Below are positions 45,623 through 64,000 of a stretch of DNA of 64,000 nt, one piece after another. Where the stretch lies: the NCBI RefSeq assembly GCF_004683905.1, contig NZ_CP038438.1, positions 2,046,001 through 2,110,000 of the forward strand, read 5' to 3'. Within the stretch, counting starts at the first letter, position 1. The number at the start of each line of letters is the position of its first letter. Both the position numbers and the translations under genes were made by a program. Source of the DNA: Pseudomonas fluorescens (GTDB taxonomy: Bacteria; Pseudomonadota; Gammaproteobacteria; Pseudomonadales; Pseudomonadaceae). The notes beneath the pieces are model-generated. The model saw only the letters and a list, made by a program, of their open reading frames with translations, was not told the DNA's origin and did no database searches.

Positions 45623-47170
45623 TCAGACGTGATAGCGGCCACTGTGCCGGTGCCATTCAAGACTGCCGGAGACCCAGCTTTTTATGCCGGTCAGAAAACG
45701 CTGCAGCAGCGGCGATGCATCCGGCAGCACGGCTTGTTCCGCCGCTTCATACAGGTGCACGATTTCGTCATGAACGTGCGCGCACTTGATCATCGCTTGT
45801 CGGGGCGTGCAATTGTGTTCGCGAGCCAGTAACTGCGGCAGATTGAAATCGCCGATTGCGGCCTGATTTTCCTTGTGTGCGGAATACAGATCGTTGGCGA
45901 CGATTGTGGCGCTGGCGGCCAGCGTGGTCACGCGCCGCACGGCAGGGGCGCTGTAGATGTGTGCTGGCAGTTCGTATCCACCGATCACGTCGATCAATGA
46001 CATGCAGGGTAAAAAGCTGTTGGTCTGGCGTTGAGCGAGGTATTCCCAGATGGGTGGGGTCAATCCTTCCAGGCGCCAGGCCGCTTCGGCAGTCATGGTG
46101 ACAAACATGGCGATGATTTCGTGGCGTACCCTGGCCACTTGTACGGAAGATGCGAATGCCTGAACGCGGTCCATATAGGCGCGAAGCGCAACCAGTACCG
46201 GGTCACTGTTCAGTGCATGATCAAGACCGCAACGAAAGCGAGAGGGCAGGTGCGCCGGCTCCAGTGCGGCCAGCGCCAGCGAAAGTCGGGGCCCTACCAG
46301 GCGCGGTTCGGAGCCGGTTCGCTCGTCATCACAGTAGTAATCATCCACGGCAAACAGGGCGGCGATGCACTGTGCCGAAAGCAGCAGGCGATCGGGATCG
46401 TGAGTGTCGGTATGGCAAAGCATGGCGAAGCGACCGAACCCCATGGCGCGGACCTTTTCGAGTTGTCCCGCAAATATGCCGACTTCCTTGATCCATGGCA
46501 TAAGCCGATCTTCGACGGCCTCGGCCAGCGCCGTATCAACCCGAAACGGCGCCGGACAATACAACGGCGGGACGGCCCAGGGTGATCTTGCCTTTTTCCC
46601 AAAAGCATCAGGCATTGATCGTGCCGCTGACGCATCGTGGGCGGCCTCGAACCATTGCCTTACACCCCCTATCCCGAACTGCTCGAACATCCGGCGAAAC
46701 CAGATCGTGAACTGCTCGGGTGCCTGTTCGATCCGTTCGGTGATCTCCTCCAGCGACAGCCACTCCCAACTTTCGACTTCCTCGGGATTGGCTACCGGAT
46801 CGAGCTGGCTGAGGCCGGCAAACACGTGGTCAAATTCATGCTCGATCAGTTCATTGGACATTTGCTCGTAATAGAGCATCGAGGCGACTTTTTGCAGTTT
46901 GCACGTCGTGCCCATTTCCTCCTGCAGTCGACGCAGGGCAGCGGCGGCCGTGCGTTCGCCGGGGCGAGGATGCCCGCAGCACGTGTTGGTCCATAATCCG
47001 CCGGAATGATATTTGCCCAACGCGCGTTGTTGCATCAGCATCCGACCTTGTGAGTCAAAGAGCAGAATCGAAAATGCGCGATGGCGCAGTCCCTGGTGAT
47101 GCACTTTCATCTTTGAGGCTACACCGGTCTGGCGATCCTTGGGCGATACCAGAATAAGCTGTTCTTCCAT
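45623..47170 (-). CDS. Isopentenyl diphosphate isomerase-terpene synthase fusion
   Basis: A 515-residue two-domain enzyme. Residues 1-170 are a type I isopentenyl diphosphate isomerase of the Nudix fold: LWTNTCCGHPRPGE with the catalytic Cys65, the Nudix-like RLQEEMG, and IEHEFDHVFAG with metal/catalytic Glu110 and Glu112. Residues about 205-515 are a class I terpene synthase: acidic motif DDYYCDD (Asp276-Asp282), NSE motif NDLYSAHKE (Asn426, Ser430, Glu434) and the C-terminal RY pair (Arg512-Tyr513). The acidic motif, PRLVGPRL and NDLYS fit the 2-methylisoborneol/2-methylenebornane synthase class, which uses 2-methyl-GPP. AAGGAG lies seven bases before the ATG. No methyltransferase gene is adjacent. 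A lux-box-like site lies 119-138 bp upstream. Confidence 0.88.
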   Translation of the reverse strand: MEEQLILVSPKDRQTGVASKMKVHHQGLRHRAFSILLFDSQGRMLMQQRALGKYHSGGLWTNTCCGHPRPGERTAAAALRRLQEEMGTTCKLQKVASMLYYEQMSNELIEHEFDHVFAGLSQLDPVANPEEVESWEWLSLEEITERIEQAPEQFTIWFRRMFEQFGIGGVRQWFEAAHDASAARSMPDAFGKKARSPWAVPPLYCPAPFRVDTALAEAVEDRLMPWIKEVGIFAGQLEKVRAMGFGRFAMLCHTDTHDPDRLLLSAQCIAALFAVDDYYCDDERTGSEPRLVGPRLSLALAALEPAHLPSRFRCGLDHALNSDPVLVALRAYMDRVQAFASSVQVARVRHEIIAMFVTMTAEAAWRLEGLTPPIWEYLAQRQTNSFLPCMSLIDVIGGYELPAHIYSAPAVRRVTTLAASATIVANDLYSAHKENQAAIGDFNLPQLLAREHNCTPRQAMIKCAHVHDEIVHLYEAAEQAVLPDASPLLQRFLTGIKSWVSGSLEWHRHSGRYHV

Positions 47171-47288
47171 GGCAAGGCTCCTTGGCGCGTGCGCTATGGG
47201 ATAGTGCTCAAGAGCAGTTGCCCGTTCATTCAGGAGCGGTACGCCATTGAGTCAAAGCCTCATGAGAACTGCAATCGCATGAAAAGGC

Positions 47289-47308
47289 ACCTGTAAAACC
47301 TGACAGGT
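47289..47308. promoter_or_regulatory. Perfect lux-box-like inverted repeat
   Basis: ACCTGTAAAACCTGACAGGT: 6-bp perfect arms spaced by 8 bp, extended to 7 bp by flanking C/G. It has the size and sequence of the LuxR-binding lux box of Vibrio fischeri. It lies between the divergent terpene synthase (118 bp) and MFS (196 bp) starts. On the plus strand a -10-like TTATGT sits 22 bp after it. There is no T-tract, so it is not a terminator. Function inferred. Confidence 0.6.
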
Positions 47309-47504
47309 GTGCGCGATTTTCGACGATTGGTTATGTGATTCCAGACGTCGGCGGCAATGCCATTGGTCTTGGGGAGCGATCCTGGGAGAGTGCCTGAAAT
47401 CGCAAGGTGTCGAGTTTCGCGCCTTCACATTCCACCAACAATTCCCCGCTTCCACGCTCATCAACCTTTATGGCAACTTGGCGGCCCCTGATGAGGCTGT
47501 ACCC

Positions 47505-48677
47505 ATGGCAAACCCCTACCGCGAATTATTCACCGCCCCCGGCGCCCGGGCTTTTGTACTGGCCGGGATGATCGCGCGCATGCCGATTTCCATGACCGGC
47601 ATCGGCGTGATCACCATGCTCTCGCAGCTCAAGGGCGGGTACGCGCTGGCCGGTGCGGTGGCGGCGACTTTTGCCCTGGCCACGGCTTTTTGTGCGCCGC
47701 AGGTGTCGCGGCTGGTGGATCGTTTCGGCCAGGGTAAAGTGCTGCCGCTATCGGCGTTGATCGGTGGTGGGGCGCTGTTGATGTTGCTGCTGTGCACGCG
47801 TTTGCAGGCGCCGACCTGGACCCTGTTCATCTTCGCCGCGCTGGCCGGCTGCATGCCGAGCATGTCGGCGATGGTGCGCGCGCGCTGGACCGAGATCTAT
47901 CGCGGCCAGCCGCAATTGCAGACCGCCTATGCGCTGGAATCGGTGCTTGATGAAGTCTGTTTCATCGTCGGCCCGCCGCTGTCGGTGGGTTTGTGCGTGG
48001 TGGCGTTTCCCGAGGCCGGGCCGTTGGCCGCGCTGTTGGCACTGGCGATCGGGGTGACCGCGTTTGTTGCTCAGCGCAGTACCGAGCCGGCGGTGCACCC
48101 GCAGGAATCACAGCATCAGGGTTCGATCATTCGCTCGACCGACGTGCAATGGCTGCTGGCGTTGATGCTCGCCATGGGCATTATCGTTGGCGTCGTCGAT
48201 GTGGTCAGCGTCGCGTTCGCCCAGCAGCAGGGCCAACCGGCGGCGGCGAGCATCGTGTTGTCGGTGTACGCCATCGGCTCGTGTCTGGCCGGTATCGCGT
48301 TTGGCGCGATGTGCTCGAAACTGCCGTTGCCGCGGCTGTTTCTCTACGGTGGGGTGGCGACGGCGGTGACCACGCTGCCGCTGTTGCTGGCGAGCAATAT
48401 TTTCGGTTTGTCGCTGGCGGTGTTTGTCGCGGGATTGTTCTTCTCGCCGACGCTGATTGTGGCGATGGCGTTGATCGAACGCATCGTGCCGCCGGCGAAA
48501 CTGACTGAAGGCCTGACCTGGCTGGTGACGGGGCTGAGTATCGGCGTGGCGATCGGCGCCGCCGGCTCGGGCGCGTTGGTGGATGCGTTTGGCGCCCGCA
48601 GCGGATTCTGGCTGGCGATTATGGCGGGGGCGGTGGTGTTGGCGTCGGCGTTTCAGAGTTATAGGCACCTGAAATAA
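47505..48677 (+). CDS. MFS transporter
   Basis: A 390-residue inner-membrane protein with about 12 transmembrane helices of the major facilitator superfamily. It starts MANPYRELFTAPGARAFVLA. The conserved loop QVSRLVDRFGQGKVLPLSAL (motif A-like, between helices 2 and 3) is visible, and the second half starts near IIRSTDVQWLLALMLAMGII. The subgroup looks like small-molecule exporters. ATG 47505 follows GAGG; an in-frame extension upstream to 47307 lacks hydrophobic or family sequence. Divergent from the terpene synthase and possibly sharing its lux-box-like site. Cargo unknown. Confidence 0.87.
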   Translation: MANPYRELFTAPGARAFVLAGMIARMPISMTGIGVITMLSQLKGGYALAGAVAATFALATAFCAPQVSRLVDRFGQGKVLPLSALIGGGALLMLLLCTRLQAPTWTLFIFAALAGCMPSMSAMVRARWTEIYRGQPQLQTAYALESVLDEVCFIVGPPLSVGLCVVAFPEAGPLAALLALAIGVTAFVAQRSTEPAVHPQESQHQGSIIRSTDVQWLLALMLAMGIIVGVVDVVSVAFAQQQGQPAAASIVLSVYAIGSCLAGIAFGAMCSKLPLPRLFLYGGVATAVTTLPLLLASNIFGLSLAVFVAGLFFSPTLIVAMALIERIVPPAKLTEGLTWLVTGLSIGVAIGAAGSGALVDAFGARSGFWLAIMAGAVVLASAFQSYRHLK

Positions 48678-48697
48678 CCCGGCCATCGCGGGCTGTT

Positions 48698-48829
48698 GTG
48701 GTGAGGGGATTTATCCCCGATGGGCCGCGAAGCAGCCCCAAATCCAGCCAGCTCTTTCCTTCAGAAGAAGCGTGCCGGGTGAGTTTGCGACTGCTGCGCA
48801 GTCGATCGGGGATAAATCCCCTCGCCACA
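48698..48829. repeat. REP doublet (GTGAGGGGATTTATCCCC type) between convergent genes
   Basis: GTGGTGAGGGGATTTATCCC at 48698 and its inverse GGGATAAATCCCCTCGCCAC ending 48828. It separates the MFS gene and the SCP2-cupin gene. Confidence 0.87.
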
Positions 48830-48856
48830 GAGTTATCCACACAGACAGCGGATGGG

Positions 48857-49990
48857 TTACCAACCCCGCCCCGAATTCACCCAGAAATTCACCGACAGTG
48901 ACGTCGACACCGACTCCACCTGATGGAACCAGCCCTCCGGCAGAAACAGCAGATCCCCGGCCTCCAGCGTCACGCGCAGGAACGTCACATCGCGTGCTGC
49001 GGGAAAGCGCTCATAGTCCGGTGCGTCGGGGTTGAAGTCGCAGCCGTCCAGGCCACCCTTTGGCGCTGTCGACCAGGTGCCCAGTGCTTCGCGGTGATGC
49101 GGGGCGGCGAGGGTGAACTGCTTCTGGCCCCAGACCTGCGCGAACAGGTTGTCGGTGTCGTCGCGGTGCAGCGGCGTCAGCGTGCCTTTGGGGCCGATCC
49201 AGATGCGTGGCGGGATGAACAGCGAAGCATCGAAGTAGGGCGGGTACTTGATCTGCTGCAGCAATTGCGCCGGCAGGATGTTGTTGCCCATGTAGGCCGG
49301 TGGTTCGCCGTCAGCCCGTTTGACTGCCGGTTGGTCCAGCGAGGCAATGAACTCGGCCATCGACGTCGAGCGGAAATCACGTTCGGTGGAAAAGGTTTTC
49401 TTCACGTAATCGCCGTGGCGGGTGATGCCCTGCAGTTCGGCGAAATGCACCAGTGATTCCTCGCGACTGAGCTTGAACAGCGGCCAGTCCTGCAAGGCAT
49501 TGCTGATCACCACCGGGATGCCGTTGGGCAAGTATCTGCTTTTGAATTCGCTGACCGACAATTCATCGCGCGCATGGCGCTCGATGCGGGTCTGCACCGG
49601 CAGCCCGGCGGTGAGTTGTTCGCTGAAGCGTGGCGGGGTCGGGTAGCGCTTGTTCATGTCGACCTTTTGCGCCACTGCGCCACCGTGCATCGCATGCTCG
49701 ATGATCTGCGGCAGCAGCGTCGCCAGGCCCATGTTGCCGCCGATTTTCAGGCGTCCGCTGGCGAACAGTTCTTCGACATTGACTCGGCCACCCATGATCC
49801 CGAGAAAATCGCTCTCGGCGACTTCAATGGTCACGTCGGGGCTGGGATGGCGTCCGGGCGCGGTGCGGCTGCTGGCCTTGACCTCCGACCAGTAGGCCTG
49901 CTGCGGGCCAAACACGAATTGGAAAACGCCTTCGATGCCGACGGCACCGGCGTTGGCGAACAACTTGCCCAGGATGCTCTGCAGGTCCAC
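48857..49990 (-). CDS. SCP2-like domain fused to JmjC/cupin-8 oxygenase
   Basis: A 377-residue soluble protein. Residues about 1-100 resemble an SCP2 sterol-carrier domain (FVFGPQQAYWSEVKASSRTA, PSPDVTIEVAESDFLGIMGG, FASGRLKIGGNMGLATLL), a lipid-binding fold. Residues about 135-377 are a cupin-8/JmjC Fe(II)/2-oxoglutarate-type domain with WIGPKGTLTPLHRDDTDNLF (His275-x-Asp277) and distal His356 in LPEGWFHQVESV. It should hydroxylate a peptide, amino acid or lipid-linked substrate. A canonical TAAAT-N16-CGT iron-starvation promoter lies 38-61 bp upstream, and the divergent thioesterase-NRPS block suggests a role in siderophore maturation. This is not a SyrP/TauD-type hydroxylase. Confidence 0.82.
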   Translation of the reverse strand: MDLQSILGKLFANAGAVGIEGVFQFVFGPQQAYWSEVKASSRTAPGRHPSPDVTIEVAESDFLGIMGGRVNVEELFASGRLKIGGNMGLATLLPQIIEHAMHGGAVAQKVDMNKRYPTPPRFSEQLTAGLPVQTRIERHARDELSVSEFKSRYLPNGIPVVISNALQDWPLFKLSREESLVHFAELQGITRHGDYVKKTFSTERDFRSTSMAEFIASLDQPAVKRADGEPPAYMGNNILPAQLLQQIKYPPYFDASLFIPPRIWIGPKGTLTPLHRDDTDNLFAQVWGQKQFTLAAPHHREALGTWSTAPKGGLDGCDFNPDAPDYERFPAARDVTFLRVTLEAGDLLFLPEGWFHQVESVSTSLSVNFWVNSGRGW

Positions 49991-50027
49991 GGTGAATCCT
50001 CGTTATTGGTTTTGGCCTGAACAGTTA

Positions 50028-50051
50028 ACGAGCGCCTGTTGGCGCAATTTA
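50028..50051 (-). promoter_or_regulatory. Iron-starvation (PvdS-type) promoter of the SCP2-cupin gene
   Basis: On the minus strand TAAAT (50051-50047), 16 bases, then CGT (50030-50028): the exact TAAAT-N16-CGT pattern used by the ECF sigma factor PvdS. Transcription would begin about 30 bp before the ATG. Confidence 0.7.
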
Positions 50052-50062
50052 CCGGCGCGCGA

Positions 50063-50090
50063 CTAATTTGCCGGGGGCGTAATCCGTTTA
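50063..50090 (+). promoter_or_regulatory. Putative iron-starvation sigma promoter of the thioesterase gene
   Basis: CTAATTT at 50063, then CGTTTAT at 50085, with 17 bases between CTAAT and CGT. The same CTAATTT..CCGG...CGTTT layout stands before the NRPS gene (51023). It overlaps no coding region and lies 33-60 bp before the GTG start. Confidence 0.55.
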
Positions 50091-50122
50091 TCTCTACAGA
50101 CAAATTTTTCGAGGAAAGCCGG

Positions 50123-50857
50123 GTGAACAAGCTGACCCTGCTGTGCCTGCCGTACTCCGGCGCCAGCGCCATGGTCTATAGCCGCTGGCGGCCAAAACTG
50201 CCGCAATGGCTGCAACTGCAACCGGTGGAACTGCCGGGGCGCGGTGCACGTTTCGACGAGCCGCTGCACACGGATATGCGGGCGCTGGCGATGCAACTGG
50301 CCAAGGAATTGCGGCCGAATCTCAAAGCGCCGTATGCGTTGTTCGGCCATAGCCTGGGCGCGCTGCTGGCCTGCGAAATCGCTCACGCGCTGCGCGCATT
50401 GGGCTGTCCGGAACCGGTGGCGCTGTTTGCCTCGGGCACGGCGGCGCCGACGATGCGCGCCGATTACGATCGCGGTTTTGCCGAGCCGAAAACCGACGCC
50501 GAGCTGATCGATCAATTGCGCACGCTCAACGGCACCAGCGAAGAAGTGCTGGCCAATGCCGAGCTGATGAGCCTGACCCTGCCGATCCTGCGCGCGGACT
50601 TCTTGCTCTGCGGCAAATTCGAGCCGTTGTCGCGGCCGTTGCTCAACTGCCCGGTGCACGTGCTGGGCGGCAAGGCGGATCGCGCGACCACCGAACAACT
50701 GATCGGCTGGAGCAAGGAAACCCGTGGCAGCTTTTCAGTGGACATGCTCGCCGGCGGGCACTTCTTCATTCATGAGCATGAAGCCAAAGTGCTCAAGGTG
50801 ATCAAGGATCAGCTGGAAGGGCATCATCGCCGGCATATCATGGCCGCAATCGCCTGA
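50123..50857 (+). CDS. Type II thioesterase of the NRPS locus
   Basis: A 244-residue alpha/beta hydrolase of the external thioesterase family, which clears misprimed carrier domains in NRPS lines. It has CLPYSGASAMVYSRW at the start, the nucleophile elbow FGHSLGALLACEIA (Ser77), the acid region VHVLGGKADRATTEQ and the final His in MLAGGHFFIHEH. I use the GTG at 50123, which has GAGGAAAG four bases upstream; the longer in-frame ATG at 50039 would run through the promoter. A homologue (PvdG) accompanies pyoverdine synthetases in P. aeruginosa. Likely iron-regulated. Confidence 0.88.
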   Translation: MNKLTLLCLPYSGASAMVYSRWRPKLPQWLQLQPVELPGRGARFDEPLHTDMRALAMQLAKELRPNLKAPYALFGHSLGALLACEIAHALRALGCPEPVALFASGTAAPTMRADYDRGFAEPKTDAELIDQLRTLNGTSEEVLANAELMSLTLPILRADFLLCGKFEPLSRPLLNCPVHVLGGKADRATTEQLIGWSKETRGSFSVDMLAGGHFFIHEHEAKVLKVIKDQLEGHHRRHIMAAIA

Positions 50858-50873
50858 GCAGCGCATCACTCAA

Positions 50874-50962
50874 TGTGGGAGCGGGCTTGCTCGCGAAAGC
50901 GGTATTTCAGTTATTGCATCGTTGACTGACACACCGCTTTCGCGAGCAAGCCCGCTCCCACA
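50874..50962. repeat. REP doublet between thioesterase and NRPS genes
   Basis: TGTGGGAGCGGGCTTGCTCG at 50874 and its inverse ending at 50962; the arms also pair over CGAAAGCGGT / ACCGCTTTCG-like sequence. It probably separates the two transcription units. Confidence 0.9.
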
Positions 50963-51022
50963 TTTGATTTGTGTTTATGAAAAAAGCCGCTCAACCGCCC
51001 GCCTGACAGTTGTTCTCATTCG

Positions 51023-51050
51023 CTAATTTTTCCGGTCTGTATTCGTTTTA
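51023..51050 (+). promoter_or_regulatory. Putative iron-starvation sigma promoter of the NRPS gene
   Basis: CTAATTTTTCCGG at 51023 followed by CGTTTTAT at 51044; 16 bases separate CTAAT and CGT. It matches the site before the thioesterase and resembles TAAAT-N16/17-CGT. Start codon 52 bp downstream. Confidence 0.55.
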
Positions 51051-51101
51051 TAGGGACGACGTGCCTTTGTGCTTCCTGCCTACTGATCCGGATGCTGAGA
51101 A

Positions 51102-63421
<12,320 letters not shown>

Positions 63422-63422
<1 letters not shown>

Positions 63423-64000
63423 TGGACAAGAGTGTTGCTTTGAGGGTAGCCAAGCGCTTTATCACTCTGCCGCTGGACAAACGTAAGCTGTACCTGGAAA
63501 AGATGCTCGAAGAGGACGTCTCTCCGGCCAACCTGCCGATCCCGGAAACACGTTCCGGGTTTGCGGCGATTCCTCTGTCGTACGCTCAGGAACGTCAACT
63601 GTTCCTCTGGCAAATGGACCCGCACAGCACCGCGTATCACATCCCCAGCGCCCTGCGCCTCAAGGGGCGGCTGGATGTGGCGGCGCTGGAGCGCAGCTTT
63701 AACGCGGTGGCGGCGCGTCACGAAAGCCTGCGCACCACTTTCGCCGAGCAGGGTGAAAGCTTTTGCCAGGTAATTCATCCGCAGCTGCCGCTGAGCATCA
63801 GCCTGGCGGCATTGCCGGAGGGCCTCGACGCCGCCGGAGAAGACGCGGCGATCAAGGCCTTCGTCGAGAGCGAAACCGCACGCCCGTTCAATTTGCAGCA
63901 GGGCCCGCTGCTGCGGGTGGCACTGCTGAAAGTGGCGGAAGACGATCATGTACTGGTGCTGATCCAGCACCACATCATCGCCGATGGCTGGTCGATCAAA
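63422..64000 (+). CDS. Second non-ribosomal peptide synthetase, 5' part (continues beyond window)
   Basis: The ATG at 63422 overlaps the previous TGA by one base (TGATG), with GGAGG ten bases upstream, so the two synthetases are translationally coupled. The visible 193 codons hold the docking-like N-terminus MDKSVALRVAKRFITLPLDK and most of the first half of a condensation domain, with PLSYAQERQLFLWQMDPHST and the active-site HHIIADGW at the right edge. It has the form of the next pyoverdine side-chain synthetase (PvdJ/PvdD type), which should take the chain from the Ala-loaded carrier of the first enzyme. Confidence 0.92.

Noticed and set aside
47289..47308. Reading the lux-box-like palindrome as a terminator
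   Set aside because: Short 6-7-bp stem, 8-bp loop, no T-tract, and it lies between divergent genes.
50039..50122. N-terminal extension of the thioesterase gene
   Set aside because: It overlaps the promoter-like elements and has no family similarity; GTG 50123 has GAGGAAAG.

Overview
The window reads as a chromosomal segment of a fluorescent pseudomonad (Pseudomonas fluorescens group). The grounds are the gene order smc-zipA-ligA, dnaX-ybaB-recR, anr-hemN-ccoSIHG with two tandem ccoNOQP operons, high GC with strong third-position GC bias, several Pseudomonas REP-type intergenic palindromes, and pyoverdine-type NRPS genes at the right end. Gene names come from motif recognition and remembered family sequences; no search was run.

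Layout. 1-13.7 kb is housekeeping DNA: the smc 3' end, zipA, ligA, a zinc-ribbon metallopeptidase-like gene, 4.5S RNA (ffs), a UvrD-like ATPase, a periplasmic solute-binding protein, dnaX, ybaB, a CurA-type reductase and recR. 13.9-19.6 kb holds an acyl-CoA dehydrogenase, apt, the oxygen sensor anr, a small unknown gene, hemN and a TauE/SafE-like gene. 19.4-24.2 kb is the cbb3 oxidase assembly operon ccoGHIS. A vapBC-type toxin-antitoxin pair and an AT-rich secreted metallophosphoesterase gene (24.4-26.7 kb) interrupt the respiratory block. Two complete cbb3 operons follow (cco-1 26.8-30.0 kb; cco-2 30.5-33.7 kb). Anr boxes lie in front of hemN, ccoG, cco-1 (degenerate) and cco-2 (inside the divergent hydrolase gene), so anr appears to control much of its own neighbourhood.

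34.4-37.0 kb is gene-poor and repeat-dense: two copies of a ~195-bp element, three copies of a terminator plus REP module, gene remnants and one small unknown gene. 37-45.5 kb holds an Aer-type chemoreceptor, a CPBP-family membrane protein, an isonitrile hydratase-like gene divergent from a GlxA-type regulator, a TerB-like/BRCT protein, and a GH15 glycosidase coupled to a short-chain dehydrogenase.

45.6-64 kb is the specialised-metabolism end. A single gene fuses isopentenyl diphosphate isomerase to a class I terpene synthase of the 2-methylisoborneol/2-methylenebornane type. It is divergent from an MFS transporter, with a perfect lux-box-like 20-bp inverted repeat between them. Next come an SCP2-JmjC cupin fusion protein with a canonical iron-starvation (PvdS-type) promoter, a type II thioesterase, a 4106-residue three-module NRPS (C-A-T-E, C-A-T-E, C-A-T; read as Ser, a basic Orn/Lys-like residue, Ala) and the start of a second, translationally coupled NRPS. 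I read the NRPS block as a pyoverdine side-chain locus. The most novel elements are the isomerase-terpene synthase fusion with its possible quorum-sensing site and the iron-regulated SCP2-JmjC protein.
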